A stretch of DNA of 64,000 nucleotides from Streptomyces sp. NBC_01298 (GCF_035978755.1 NZ_CP108417.1:1-64000), one strand, 5' to 3'. Positions 24,952-33,996 are shown, counted from the stretch's first letter. Notes: generated by a model from the letters alone, not told the origin. Numbers and translations: made by a program.

Positions 24952-25237
24952 CACCGGCTCCAGGTACCGGGCAGGCGGCGCCGGGGGAGCGGGTAGCGGG
25001 GGCCAGGGGTGGTGGGGCGCGGGCGGCCGATCCTGCGGCGCGGCCGGGGGGTGATCACGATGAACCCTCCAAGTCGGGACAGTGGCTGGCACGTGCGGGG
25101 GCGCCCGCCGGCCCCGGGTCGGGGTGGCAGGCGCGGGGTAGGGCTGCGGCCGGTCGGCCTGCCCGGGTCACCGGAGCCGGCCGCCCCGGGTGCGGGGCGG
25201 CCGGGCCGGTGGCCAGGCGGGACGGTCGGAGCTGGGG

Positions 25238-25573
25238 TCAGAGGGCTGCGGAGATGACGCCGAGGACGAGGGCAGCCGCGCTGCCGAGGACGAGGGTGGC
25301 TGCGGCGGAGGCCCAGAAGGGGTGCCCCGTGCCCTTGGGGTCGCGGAGGTCGCTGAGCCCGTCGGCGATGCGGGCGTGCAATCCGATCAGCGGGCCGAGG
25401 GAGGCGTACCAGCGGCCGAGGCGGTCGACCTGGCCGGCGGCTTCGGCGTCGGGTATGTGCCCGCCGTGGAGCGTGAGGCGGTGGCCCTCGCTCTCGGCGG
25501 CCAGGTCCTCGATGTGGTGCACGACGGGGCTGGTGGTGCGGCAGACGGTGCAGCGGTAGGCGTAGCGGCGCAC
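25238..25573 (-). CDS. Small membrane-anchored protein with an N-terminal zinc ribbon
   Basis: The 111-residue protein starts MRRYAYRCTVCRTTSPV, a CxxC, and ends in a hydrophobic helix (WASAAATLVLGSAAALVLGV), suggesting one membrane anchor. The middle is helical with a HIPDAEAAGQVDRLGRW segment. Function unknown. Confidence 0.65.
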   Translation of the reverse strand: MRRYAYRCTVCRTTSPVVHHIEDLAAESEGHRLTLHGGHIPDAEAAGQVDRLGRWYASLGPLIGLHARIADGLSDLRDPKGTGHPFWASAAATLVLGSAAALVLGVISAAL

Positions 25574-25618
25574 GGGCGGTGTCTCCTGGTGGCTGGGGTT
25601 TTGGGCAGGACAGTGCGA

Positions 25619-25650
25619 CGCCCCGCCGGGAAGGTTCTCCGGGCGGGGCG
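25619..25650. terminator. GC hairpin
   Basis: A 9-bp stem (25619-25627 with 25642-25650) follows the minus-strand gene ending at 25677. Confidence 0.5.
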
Positions 25651-25676
25651 CTGGGCGGGGCGGGTGGGGTTGGGGG

Positions 25677-26150
25677 CTACGTGTTCTTGCGGTAGTAGCC
25701 GGGCCGGACGTGTTCGATCTTGCCGACCTTGACCAGGGCGGTCAGGGTGGTGGAGAGCGATTCGCCGTGGAGGTTGGTGAGGGTGCCGATCAGGTTCTCG
25801 TCCATGTCCACGCCGAGAGCGTCGTGGAGGCAGGCGAGTACGGCGGCTTCCGGGGACGGCTCCACCGGTGGGGTCAGCACCGGGGCCGGCGCGATTGGCC
25901 TCCAGTAGTTCCGGACGGCGCCGAGCTTGAACACCCATTCCTCGGTCTGCGGGTCCTGCCACTCGTGCTCGGGGAACACGTAGTAGTGGGCGCGGAGCAG
26001 CCCGAGGGCTTCGAGGCAGGCCGAGCGGCCACCGGTGACTTCGATCTGGATCACCGGCTGATGGGAGCAGTTCCGGCTGGGCTCGTGGTCGCCGAGGGCG
26101 CCGCAGTTGCACGGCGCCTCGAAGTCGCTGATGCCCTCGCTCGGTTGCAT
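25677..26150 (-). CDS. Stand-alone protein with a TraB-type C-terminal winged helix
   Basis: The 157-residue protein starts with cysteines (CNCGALGDHEPSRNCSH), continues with an unremarkable domain, and ends in about 55 residues (AVLACLHDALGVDMDENLIG... ending GYYRKNT) strongly like the C-terminus of the FtsK/TraB-like translocase at 26641-28848 (AVLECLDDALGVDMPKATIL... ending GVYRKNT). In Streptomyces TraB the C-terminal winged helix recognises clt repeats. This protein may therefore bind the same DNA and modulate transfer; that is inference. No RBS problem is seen. Confidence 0.7.
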   Translation of the reverse strand: MQPSEGISDFEAPCNCGALGDHEPSRNCSHQPVIQIEVTGGRSACLEALGLLRAHYYVFPEHEWQDPQTEEWVFKLGAVRNYWRPIAPAPVLTPPVEPSPEAAVLACLHDALGVDMDENLIGTLTNLHGESLSTTLTALVKVGKIEHVRPGYYRKNT

Positions 26151-26210
26151 GGCTTCATGAAACCGCAGCCGGGGCCCCTGCGCCCAGGGGTTACTTGAGC
26201 CCGAGTTGGG

Positions 26211-26624
26211 TCAGTTCGCGGCGCGGAGCAGGAGGTCGAGGACCGGGCCGGCCCACCGCTGGCGGTTGTTGAAGCGGGGGAGCTCGTGGGGGTCGGCGGT
26301 GCCGAGGGCGGTCATGAGCCGGAGCTCCGCCGCCTTCACTTCCCGTGCCCACACGGTCGGGTCGTAGGCGAGGGCGGCGGCCTGGACGGAACCGAGGAGG
26401 CACAGGCCGTTCTGGTCGCAGAGGATTCCGCGGGTCCAGCCGTAGCGGATGATCAGTTCCCGCGCGGTGCGCAGGGTGTGGCGGACGCTGGGCTCCGGGT
26501 AGCCGGACGGGGCGCTGGCGTACACCGCCTCGACCTGACCGATCAGCCCCTGCACGGCTCGGGCGTCGGGGCCGGGAGAGAGCGGCCTGGGCGGTTCGGA
26601 CGGCCGGCGCAGATTTCCGATCAT
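26211..26624 (-). CDS. DUF6197 family protein
   Basis: The 137-residue protein has the RTARELIIRYGWTRGILC motif followed by GLCLLGSVQAAALA, typical of DUF6197. The ATG at 26624 lies 17 bp downstream of the translocase gene stop. DUF6197 has no assigned function. Context suggests a plasmid accessory role. Confidence 0.8.
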   Translation of the reverse strand: MIGNLRRPSEPPRPLSPGPDARAVQGLIGQVEAVYASAPSGYPEPSVRHTLRTARELIIRYGWTRGILCDQNGLCLLGSVQAAALAYDPTVWAREVKAAELRLMTALGTADPHELPRFNNRQRWAGPVLDLLLRAAN

Positions 26625-26640
26625 GGTGCGTGTCTCCCTT

Positions 26641-28848
26641 CTACGTGTTCTTCCGGTAGACGCCGTTCTTGACGCGGTCGATGGCTCCCTTCTTGACCAG
26701 CTCGGTCAGGGTGTTGGAGAGCGTCTTTTCGTTGAGGCCGGTGAGGGCCAGGATCGTGGCCTTCGGCATGTCGACGCCGAGGGCGTCGTCGAGGCACTCC
26801 AGGACGGCGACGTCCGCGGCGGGTTCCGCCGGCGCCTTGAAGCCGCCACCGGGCGGAGGCTCGTATCCGCCGCTGCCCCAGCCCGAACTGCTGCTGGCCG
26901 GGGCTTCGCCGTCTCCGTTCACGGGGGTGTCGGCGATCTCGTGGCGGTCGTCCCAGCCGGTGAAGTCGCGGGGCCAGATGATGGCGTCTTGGTCGATGTA
27001 GGGGGCGGCGGATTCCAGGACCCAGGTCCGCATCATCTGCACCGGTTCGCCGGGCGAGCCGACGTAGCCGAGGCCGAACGTCCGCTTCGGGTCGTTGATG
27101 GGTACGTCGTCGGACCAGATGAGCGGCTCGTCCTCGACGTTCCAGGCAGCGGGGATGGCGCCGGGGTCGATGCCCTCGAAGCCTTCCACGGTGACGAGGT
27201 TGGACTGTGCGCTGTCGGTGCGGAGCATGATCATCGCTCCGCCCTGAATGACGTTGGTGCGGATCGCGGTGTCGCCCCCGAGTTTGGCCGCGTTCACCGC
27301 TTGGTTGACGATCAGCAGCGTCATGCCGAGGTTGCGGCCCAGCGAGGCGAGCTTGTCCAGGATGAACGCCGCCTCCTTGCCGGTCTCGGTGGCCACGTCG
27401 GTGATCATGTGGGTCTCGTCGATGATCGTCATGATCCACGGGCAGTCGTCGGTCGCCTTGAAGTTCTTCCGGCCCAGGCGCGCCGACTCCGCGATCCGGT
27501 GCTTGAGGATGGCGTATGCCAGGCGCAGGGCTTTGATCGCGTCATCGCCGGTCGCCGAGTAGGCAGCCATCTTCTCGACGTCGGGGTTGCTGGAGCCCTT
27601 CGGGTCGCCGTAGATGATCGCCATCCCGAAGAGGTGCGCGGCGAGGGCGATGATCTGGACGGCGCCGCCCTTGCCGGAGCCGGTGACCCCGGCGATGAAC
27701 ACGTGCTGCGCGCCGAGCTTGGGATCGATGAGCTGGAGGCGGGCAGGGCGGCCGGAGACGCCGCGCCCGATGGAGATGTACCCGCCCTCCGAGGGCTTCA
27801 GCGCCTGCGGGCCGGGGAAGGGCACCCCGTCTTCCAGGGGGTTCTTCTCCATGATGTGGATCTTCGCCTTGCGGGGGTCGGACTTGTTGGGCTGGTAGTC
27901 GACCAGGGTCATGGTGGACCGCAGCGCCCCCACGAGGTCCGTGCGGTTGGGAACGGGGAGGGCCGCCTTGTCCTCGTCGGCCACGACCCACGCGACCCAG
28001 CCGCCGGTCGCCGGGTCCACCTGGGCGTCCTTGAGGTGGGTGCCGGGCATGACGGTGGGCCGGACCAGGCGGGCCCACATCCCCTCCATCGTGGTGGGAT
28101 CGAGCTCGGCGGGCGGGGTGCGGCGCACCGTCACGTACTGCTCGCCGGGGTGGTGCCCGGCGGCGAAGGTGACCCACGCGGCCGGCACCCGGTACGCGGA
28201 ACCGATGGCGTCGGCGGAGACGTTCACCGACCGGCCCTGGGGGGCCTCGATGATGCCCTCCCACCGGTCTCCGGCGTCGTTCACGCCGACGAGGTGCTGG
28301 CCGGGGTGCGCGCCGCCCTCGCCGGAGATGTGGTCGGACCACACCTTGTAGAGGCCGCCCGGCCCCGGGGCGGCGGCCGGGGCCGCCTCGGGGGTGGGGG
28401 CGGTGATACGGACCTTGCGGGCGGCCAGGGCGGGGCGCAGCTTGATGGCGAGGCTGGCCCACATCGCCCACCACGCGGTGGAGACGACGCTGGACACCGT
28501 GAGGGGGTCGAGGAACCCGGTCATGAGGGCGTCGGCGTAGGCGGGGCCGAGGAACGCTCCTGGCACGGCGGCCATGGAGGTGAGGAGGCTGGAGCCCAGC
28601 AGGGTGGAGCGCTGGGCGGTCAGGACGTCCCCGATCCCCGTGGCGTCCAGGACGCTGGCGGGGATGCGGCCCACGTAGTGGGTGGCGAACGCCGCCGTCC
28701 CGCACACCGTGGCGGCGGCGGTGAAGGCGGCGAGGCCGGGTTCGAGGAGCGGGGTGAGGGCGCCCAGGGCGGGAGGGGCGATCACCGAGACGAGCGCGGG
28801 GACCTGGTCGGCGATGTGCGGGCGGCGGGTCACGGTGATCTCGGACAT
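26641..28848 (-). CDS. FtsK/TraB-like conjugative DNA translocase
   Basis: The 735-residue protein has four hydrophobic helices in the first 140 residues, a Walker A variant GVTGSGKGG (residues 387-395), DPKGSSNPDVEKMAAY and a Walker B WIMTIIDETHMI. The C-terminal 60 residues form a winged helix. This layout is that of the TraB/FtsK-type pumps that move double-stranded plasmid DNA between Streptomyces mycelia as hexamers. The position after GK is glycine rather than S/T, which I believe is usual in this plasmid subfamily but would weaken Mg binding. It ends 17 bp before the DUF6197 start. Confidence 0.9.
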   Translation of the reverse strand: MSEITVTRRPHIADQVPALVSVIAPPALGALTPLLEPGLAAFTAAATVCGTAAFATHYVGRIPASVLDATGIGDVLTAQRSTLLGSSLLTSMAAVPGAFLGPAYADALMTGFLDPLTVSSVVSTAWWAMWASLAIKLRPALAARKVRITAPTPEAAPAAAPGPGGLYKVWSDHISGEGGAHPGQHLVGVNDAGDRWEGIIEAPQGRSVNVSADAIGSAYRVPAAWVTFAAGHHPGEQYVTVRRTPPAELDPTTMEGMWARLVRPTVMPGTHLKDAQVDPATGGWVAWVVADEDKAALPVPNRTDLVGALRSTMTLVDYQPNKSDPRKAKIHIMEKNPLEDGVPFPGPQALKPSEGGYISIGRGVSGRPARLQLIDPKLGAQHVFIAGVTGSGKGGAVQIIALAAHLFGMAIIYGDPKGSSNPDVEKMAAYSATGDDAIKALRLAYAILKHRIAESARLGRKNFKATDDCPWIMTIIDETHMITDVATETGKEAAFILDKLASLGRNLGMTLLIVNQAVNAAKLGGDTAIRTNVIQGGAMIMLRTDSAQSNLVTVEGFEGIDPGAIPAAWNVEDEPLIWSDDVPINDPKRTFGLGYVGSPGEPVQMMRTWVLESAAPYIDQDAIIWPRDFTGWDDRHEIADTPVNGDGEAPASSSSGWGSGGYEPPPGGGFKAPAEPAADVAVLECLDDALGVDMPKATILALTGLNEKTLSNTLTELVKKGAIDRVKNGVYRKNT

Positions 28849-28854
28849 GCTCGG

Positions 28855-29226
28855 TTACTCCTGTTCGTAGAAGGCGGCTCGGGCCATGGGGACGGTCATC
28901 GCACCGACCTGCTCGTCGATGCCCTCGTGGGACTTCTGGGCCTGGGCGTCAGCGGCTCGCGCGGCGCCGCCCACGGTGTCGGCGGCCGACGCCGCGGCGA
29001 TGGCGACCTGCGAGAGGCCGCGCATGATCCGCGCCGTGTCCTTGGCCTCGCCGGTCGTGTGGGTGTCCACTTCGAGGTTCGCCAGGTCGTCGGCGATCTG
29101 GGCTACGCGCTGGGCGTTCTGGTCGGCGCGCTGGCCGATCCCCCGGATCAGCTCGCCCTCCTTGGCAACGGAGTAGGCGACCTTCTGTACTTCCGCGCGC
29201 AGCGCACGGTACGTGGTCTCTGCCAT
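28855..29226 (-). CDS. Helical accessory protein of the transfer region
   Basis: The ATG at 29226 follows GGGAG at about 6 bp spacing, giving 123 residues. It is a long helix with heptad spacing (GQRADQNAQRVAQIADDLAN) and a second helical segment (SQVAIAAASAADTVGG), probably a coiled coil. It is immediately upstream of the translocase gene (6 bp), so the two are probably co-translated. Function unknown; a partner of the pump is plausible. Confidence 0.65.
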   Translation of the reverse strand: MAETTYRALRAEVQKVAYSVAKEGELIRGIGQRADQNAQRVAQIADDLANLEVDTHTTGEAKDTARIMRGLSQVAIAAASAADTVGGAARAADAQAQKSHEGIDEQVGAMTVPMARAAFYEQE

Positions 29227-29237
29227 CTGGGGGCTCC

Positions 29238-31037
29238 CTATCGGGCGTAGAAGGCGCGTTCGGCGGGGCTGGTCTCCGGGGAGTCGGCGACGGCCTTGTA
29301 GACGCCGCCGTGGCGCACCTCCGCGTTCTTGTTGAGGGTCTGCAGGGCGTCGATGCCGCGCACCGCGTTGGCGTGCATCTTGTCGGCCTCCCTCGCCTGG
29401 GCTTCGGTCGCCTCGTGGAGCCTCTGTAGGGAGGCGACCAGGTGCATGCCGCCCTTGATCTTCGGGTCCTGGCACTGCTCGATCAGCTGCTGGATCTGCT
29501 TGACGCGGTCCGCGGAGACCTCCTTTGCCTGCTTGCACTCCTCGACGATCTGGTGGGTCTGCTGCTCCTTGCCGTGAAGGAACCTGGTGAAGGCGCGCAG
29601 GTTGAGGACCTCGCCGCGGGTCAGGGTGCTGCCGTTGGACAGCTGCACCGTGTCGCCGACCAACTTCGCTCCCAGGGGCGTCACCTCCGGCGGGGCCGGA
29701 GCGGACGCGGGGGATGCGGGCGGGGCCGGCGGGGCGGGGGGTGTGGCGGGCACGGGCGGAACTCCTCGGGTGCGGTCGCGGGCGGCGTCCATCTGCTGCT
29801 TGTCTCGGGCGGCCTTGTCGCGGATGGCCTGCTGGCCGTCCGCGTAGCCGTCCTTCCACGCGGCCTTGTCCGCTTCGGCGGTGGCCTCCTGCGCCCCGGC
29901 CTTGAAACCGTCCTCGCGGGCGGGCTGGGCGGTGTACGGGCCCTTGCGGAGCTTGACCTTGCTCTGCTTGCCGGTGGGAGCGGGGCCGGCCGGAGCCGGA
30001 ACAATCGGTGCGGCCGGACCAGCCGGCGCGGACGGACCAGCCGGCGCGGCAGGGCCGGGCGCCCGAGGGCTGGATACGGGCTTGGTGCCCGGCTTGTTGG
30101 TGGCCGGGTCGGGCTTCGCCAGCGTGGGTTTGTCCCCCGTCTTGACGGGGGCGGGCGCCGTGGCCGTGCCGGGGGCCGGGGCCTTCGGCGGCGTGTTCAC
30201 GGCGGCGGGCTTGTTCTCCGGCGGCTGCCGCCCGCTCGTGTCGGTCTTGCGGCTGGTCTTGTCGTCGCGGCCCGTGCGGTCCTGCGTGTCCGTGGACGTC
30301 TTTCCCGTCTGCTGGCGGGTGTTGTGGTCCTTGTGGTCGTCCGAGGTCTTCGCGTCGCGGCTGTTCTTGTCCGCGGTGCTGCGGGTGTCGGAGGACTTCG
30401 CGTCGCGGGTGTTGCTGTTCTTGTCGGCCTTGGCGGTGGTCGCCGCGGTCTTCGCGTCGCGGCTGTTCTTGTCCGCGGTGCTGCGGGTGTCGGAGGACTT
30501 CGCGTCCCGGCTGTTCTTGTCGGCCTTGGTGCTGGCCGCCGAGGTCTTGGCGTCGCGGGTGTCGGCGGTCTTGGCGGACTTGTCGCTCTTGCTGGCGTGG
30601 GCGGTGGTGGCCGTGCGGTTCGACTTGGTGTCGGAGGTGGCGCCCTTCTTCTCCGCGACCTGGTGGTTGATCTTGCGGTCGGTGGACGATCCGCGGATCT
30701 CGCTGATCGTGTGCTGGACCTTGATCTGCTGCTGCGGACGGTTCGCGATGTAGGCCGCGATGCCCTTCCACATACCGGGGCTCGACGTGTTCTTTTCGGC
30801 CTTGCCGGGCTTGCCTTCCGTACCGCCGCTCTCCCCCTGCGAGGCGTAGGCGGCGGACCCTCCGGAGGCGTCCCGGGTGGGGCGCGCGAGCGCAACCGGA
30901 GCGAGAACCCCGCCCCCGGCGGGGGGTGCCGGAGCCGGGGCGGGGGCCTCCGCAGGGGGCGGGGCCGGCGCGGTGGCCGGGGGTGCGACCGTGGGCGGCT
31001 CAGGGGGCATCGGGGGCGGGGCGGGCGGGGTCGTCAC
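29238..31037 (-). CDS. Large low-complexity Pro/Ala- and Lys/Asp-rich protein
   Basis: The 599-residue protein has a proline/alanine-rich start, a region of tandem repeats of the type KNSRDAKSSDTRSTAD (residues 150-240), a second proline-rich linker, then a C-terminal helical domain (AFTRFLHGKEQQTHQIVEEC, ASLQRLHEATEAQAREADK). No transmembrane segment is evident. It precedes the pump and its accessory gene in the same minus-strand operon. The disordered spacer plus helical tail suggests a scaffold or cell-surface bridging role, which is speculative. Confidence 0.7.
   Translation of the reverse strand: MTTPPAPPPMPPEPPTVAPPATAPAPPPAEAPAPAPAPPAGGGVLAPVALARPTRDASGGSAAYASQGESGGTEGKPGKAEKNTSSPGMWKGIAAYIANRPQQQIKVQHTISEIRGSSTDRKINHQVAEKKGATSDTKSNRTATTAHASKSDKSAKTADTRDAKTSAASTKADKNSRDAKSSDTRSTADKNSRDAKTAATTAKADKNSNTRDAKSSDTRSTADKNSRDAKTSDDHKDHNTRQQTGKTSTDTQDRTGRDDKTSRKTDTSGRQPPENKPAAVNTPPKAPAPGTATAPAPVKTGDKPTLAKPDPATNKPGTKPVSSPRAPGPAAPAGPSAPAGPAAPIVPAPAGPAPTGKQSKVKLRKGPYTAQPAREDGFKAGAQEATAEADKAAWKDGYADGQQAIRDKAARDKQQMDAARDRTRGVPPVPATPPAPPAPPASPASAPAPPEVTPLGAKLVGDTVQLSNGSTLTRGEVLNLRAFTRFLHGKEQQTHQIVEECKQAKEVSADRVKQIQQLIEQCQDPKIKGGMHLVASLQRLHEATEAQAREADKMHANAVRGIDALQTLNKNAEVRHGGVYKAVADSPETSPAERAFYAR
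30345..30510. repeat. 102-bp tandem repeat inside the 599-residue gene
   Basis: About 60 bp beginning at 30345 recur 102 bp downstream (30447) nearly unchanged. They encode the SSDTRSTADKNSRDAK-type repeats. The copy number may vary between strains. Confidence 0.65.
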
Positions 31038-31063
31038 TGCGGAATCCTCACTTTCTGTGACTT

Positions 31064-31157
31064 CCTTCCTTCCTTCCTTCCTGAGGAAAAGGCCCGTTCA
31101 CGTCCTCTAGGAGGTCGGGAACGGGCCTTCTGCCCGGGAAGTAAGGAAGGAAGGAAC
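31064..31157. repeat. CCTT tetranucleotide tracts around a hairpin
   Basis: TTCC units repeat at about 31064-31080 and, inverted, GGAA units at about 31138-31157. Such tracts can change length by slippage. They flank the terminator at 31089 and the second tract is close to the 31158 stop. Confidence 0.5.
31089..31129. terminator. Hairpin terminator
   Basis: Perfect 11-bp stem (31089-31099 with 31119-31129), between the minus-strand genes 31158-31715 and 29238-31037. Confidence 0.65.
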
Positions 31158-31715
31158 TTACGCGGCGTTAGCGCTCTTGTTGGCCTTGCGGACCATGTAT
31201 CCGACCCCGCCGATCGCGACCACGGCGACGATGAGCCCGCCGGTGACGCCGAACCCTCCGCCCTGCTCGGTACCGGAAACGGAAGATGCGTTGACCGCTC
31301 CCCTGGAGCCGCCGAGGTCCACTCCGCCGGGGGCCGGGAACGCCTCGGCGCAGACGTCCTTGTTGTAGCCGGCCTTCTCGATGCACTTCTGGAATCCGGC
31401 CATGCGACGCTCTTCCGCTTTCGCGTCCGGAGCGTTCAGCTTGGCCTTCTCCACCTCGAGCTGCTGGGCCTGGAGCGCGAGCTCCTGGGCCCGCACCTCG
31501 GCCTGCCCGGAGGACGCGCTGAAGGCCGAGACGCCGACCGCGCTGGCCCCGACGATGACCAGTCCGGCCATCGCGATCAGGGCCTTCGCCTGCCCGGTCA
31601 TCGGGGCCTTGACGGGCGGGCCGTAGGGGGTGGGAGCGGGCTGCTCCCACCCCGCGCCCGTGGTCAGGTGGGTAAATTTCTGGTCGATGTAGTCGCGTTC
31701 ACGGTCGTGGGTCAC
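31158..31715 (-). CDS. Membrane protein with two transmembrane helices
   Basis: The 185-residue protein has a first hydrophobic segment at residues 42-66 (ALIAMAGLVIVGASAVGVSA), a coiled coil (QAEVRAQELALQAQQLEVEK) and a second segment at about 155-175 (GLIVAVVAIGGVGYMV). The middle has two cysteines (KCIEKAGYNKDVC). Topology suggests an extracytoplasmic coiled coil held by two anchors. It lies in the transfer cluster. I do not recognise the family. Confidence 0.7.
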   Translation of the reverse strand: MTHDRERDYIDQKFTHLTTGAGWEQPAPTPYGPPVKAPMTGQAKALIAMAGLVIVGASAVGVSAFSASSGQAEVRAQELALQAQQLEVEKAKLNAPDAKAEERRMAGFQKCIEKAGYNKDVCAEAFPAPGGVDLGGSRGAVNASSVSGTEQGGGFGVTGGLIVAVVAIGGVGYMVRKANKSANAA

Positions 31716-31915
31716 GCTGGGCTCCTCCTTGGAAGGGCGGGTGCTTTGTTGTCATTTGCACGTCTCGGCGAGAGCGCGACAGCTTCGTCGGGACCGGCCG
31801 ATACCGGCCTCGCCGTAGCCGAAGACAGAGGAGGTCCCAGTACGGGAGACCGGCCTGCTGAAGGCGGTAAATCTGGTGTACTGGGCGGGCTGTGGCTGCT
31901 TCCGGCAGTTGCAGC

Positions 31916-31948
31916 GAGGTCCAGCCCGATTCACGCGGGCTGGACCTC
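31916..31948. terminator. Hairpin terminator after the DUF2637 gene
   Basis: Perfect 13-bp stem (31916-31928 with 31936-31948), just downstream of the minus-strand gene ending at 32000. Confidence 0.75.
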
Positions 31949-31999
31949 ACTGGTGGTGCCGGACACCGTTGCTGACCAGGTCAGCGGGAGATCTGCGGA

Positions 32000-33748
32000 T
32001 CAGGCGGCCGGGGTGTAGCCGCCAGCCAGCAGTTCGGCGGCTTCCTGCCGGTATTCGGAGGCGGTGCCGGGGGAGGCGACGGCCAGCTCGTGCTGGATGT
32101 CGGCGAGCGGAAGCTGGTCGACGCCGCCGACGGCGAGGATCATCCGGGCGACCCTGCGGACCGCGCGCTCGCGCGGCTTGAGCTTCGCGATGTCCTCGGC
32201 TTCGACCGCGCGCCGCTCGATTTCGGCGGTGACCCGCCGCGTTTCGGCAGCAGCCCGATCAGCTTCGGCAGCCTCCTTCTTGGAGCGCGCGATCTGCGCG
32301 ACGGCCTCCTCTTCGCGGCCCTTCTCCTCCGCCTTCTTCCGGTTGGCTTCGGCAGTGGCGCGCGCCGCTTCGGCAGCGGCCCGCTCGATTTCGGCAGCGG
32401 CCCGCTCGATTTCGGTGGCGACCCGGTGCGTTTCGGCAGTGGCCCGCCGGTTCTCGGCGATGGTCCGGGTCTCGATCGCCCGCGCCTCGGCAGCGGCCAC
32501 CTTGTCGGCCTCCGCCACTTCCTTCCGCTTCTCCGCCGCCTGGAGCTCAAGCGCCGCCGTACGGAGGTCCGCTTCGGCCTCCGCCTCACGCTCCTCGGCC
32601 GCCTTGCGGCCGGCCTCGGCCTCACGTGCGGCGGCCTCGGCGACGACCGCGTTGTCCAGGGCCTGCTTCTCCATCGCGGCCGCCCGCTCGGCGGCGCTGA
32701 CCTGGGCGCGGGCATGCGCTCGGGCCTGCCCGGTCTGGCCGTCGACCTCGGCGCGCACCGTCTCGACCTTGCCCTTGGCCCGCAGCCGGGCTGCCTCGGC
32801 CTCGGCGTCGGCGATCTCGCTGCGGGTCTCGGCGTCCCTGCGTCGGCGCTCGGCGTCCTCGGCCCGCTTCTGAGCTGCCTGTTCCTGCTCGTCGGGCATG
32901 GCCAGGGCCTGCGCGACGGTGTAGCCGTAGGGCGCCATCCGCATCGGCAGCAGCTCGTCCTCGGTGGCCTCAGCGAGGTCGCCGTCGTACTTGCGCTTGA
33001 GCCACTGCTCGTAGGCGATGAGCTCCTGGTCGCGGCGGGTCATCTCCGGGTACGAGTTGACCCCCCACAGCCGCATCCGGCGGAAGATCCTGGCCGTCGC
33101 CCCCGGGGCGAGCGTCCAGCGGATCCACGGAATCGAGTCACGCTCGCTCCGCTCGGGCCGCACCATGCGGTCGATTGCGTCCCGGCCGAGCTCCACCACC
33201 GCGATGAACAGGACCGGGACCAGGCCGTGCGCGCCGGCCGCAACGTAGTCAAGCAGCTCCCATCCCCGTCCCTTGGGCGCGCCGGAGGCGGCGTTGAGGA
33301 CGACGGTGGCCGCAGTGAGCAGCCAGACGGGGTAGCGGATCCAGCTGATGGGGCGCTTGAGCCAGGCCATCAGCAGGTCGACCGCGATCATGATCATGAT
33401 GCCGACGTCGACGCCGATGGCGAAGAGCTGGCCCTTGCCCAGCGAGCCGAAGCGGAGCCTCTCGAACGCGAACACCGCGACATGCTCGAAGGACAAGTAC
33501 AGGCCGATGCCGGCGAGGACGAGCGCGGCGGCCACGATCGCCCCGGTCGCCCACTTCTGGCTGCCGGTCAACTTCATCCCGGAGGGCTTGCCTTCGGTTC
33601 CGTTTTCCGTCTCGGAGACGGGCTCCGGCGCGTCCGAAACGGTGCCGGTCGCCTGCGAAACCGGCTCGGGCGTTCCCGAAACGGCGGCCGGTCCGGCCGG
33701 GTCGAGGTTGGAGTCGGCCGCGGTGCGCGGCCAGTCGGTGAGCGTCAT
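32000..33748 (-). CDS. DUF2637 membrane protein with a long coiled coil (Spd-like)
   Basis: The ATG at 33748 has a CCTGGAGG site, giving 582 residues. Four hydrophobic helices lie at residues 60-200 (e.g. VAAALVLAGIGLYLS, FAIGVDVGIMIMIAVDLL, LLTAATVVLNAAS), followed by a 300-residue charged coiled coil with AAE-rich repeats and a C-terminal folded domain (VRRVARMILAVGGVDQLPLA). DUF2637 proteins are common on Streptomyces plasmids as intramycelial spread (Spd) proteins. The coiled coil is unusually long. The frame is also open upstream with PPFR-type repeats, but no start is likely there. Confidence 0.8.
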   Translation of the reverse strand: MTLTDWPRTAADSNLDPAGPAAVSGTPEPVSQATGTVSDAPEPVSETENGTEGKPSGMKLTGSQKWATGAIVAAALVLAGIGLYLSFEHVAVFAFERLRFGSLGKGQLFAIGVDVGIMIMIAVDLLMAWLKRPISWIRYPVWLLTAATVVLNAASGAPKGRGWELLDYVAAGAHGLVPVLFIAVVELGRDAIDRMVRPERSERDSIPWIRWTLAPGATARIFRRMRLWGVNSYPEMTRRDQELIAYEQWLKRKYDGDLAEATEDELLPMRMAPYGYTVAQALAMPDEQEQAAQKRAEDAERRRRDAETRSEIADAEAEAARLRAKGKVETVRAEVDGQTGQARAHARAQVSAAERAAAMEKQALDNAVVAEAAAREAEAGRKAAEEREAEAEADLRTAALELQAAEKRKEVAEADKVAAAEARAIETRTIAENRRATAETHRVATEIERAAAEIERAAAEAARATAEANRKKAEEKGREEEAVAQIARSKKEAAEADRAAAETRRVTAEIERRAVEAEDIAKLKPRERAVRRVARMILAVGGVDQLPLADIQHELAVASPGTASEYRQEAAELLAGGYTPAA

Positions 33749-33965
33749 GGGGGCCTCCAGGAGGGATCGTTCAGGGCGTGCGCGAAACGGCGGGGGCTGG
33801 CCGCGAAACAAGCTGGGCCGGTCTCGAAACGGCGGTCGGCGCGGATCATCGTCGGGACATCGGACACCGGCTCTACCCGACTCAGACGCACGAAAAGGCG
33901 GCGGCCCGGGGGGCGGGAAGCCGGGTGCGCGAAGTGCCGTTGGGCGGGCGCGAAACTGGGGACGG
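33615..33965. repeat. Series of GTTTCG/CGAAAC repeats around the DUF2637 start
   Basis: About seven CGAAAC-type hexamers occur between 33615 and 33965, some within the first codons of the DUF2637 gene (encoding PVSETE/PEPVS units) and some in the roughly 250-bp gap upstream, which contains no other gene. The pattern crossing the start codon suggests a DNA function such as a binding site. Confidence 0.4.
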
Positions 33966-33996
33966 CTCCCGCGTGCCGGGCGCGAAGTCGAAGCGG

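Noticed and set aside
26623..29250. 875-codon plus-strand frame opposite the translocase
   Set aside because: Shadow of the FtsK/TraB-like gene and its neighbour; no domain and glycine-rich composition.
30345..30510. Repeats considered as a CRISPR array
   Set aside because: Only two long copies without short unique spacers, inside a coding sequence.
29442..32018. 858-codon plus-strand frame
   Set aside because: Shadow of the low-complexity minus-strand genes; glycine/arginine-rich without domains.
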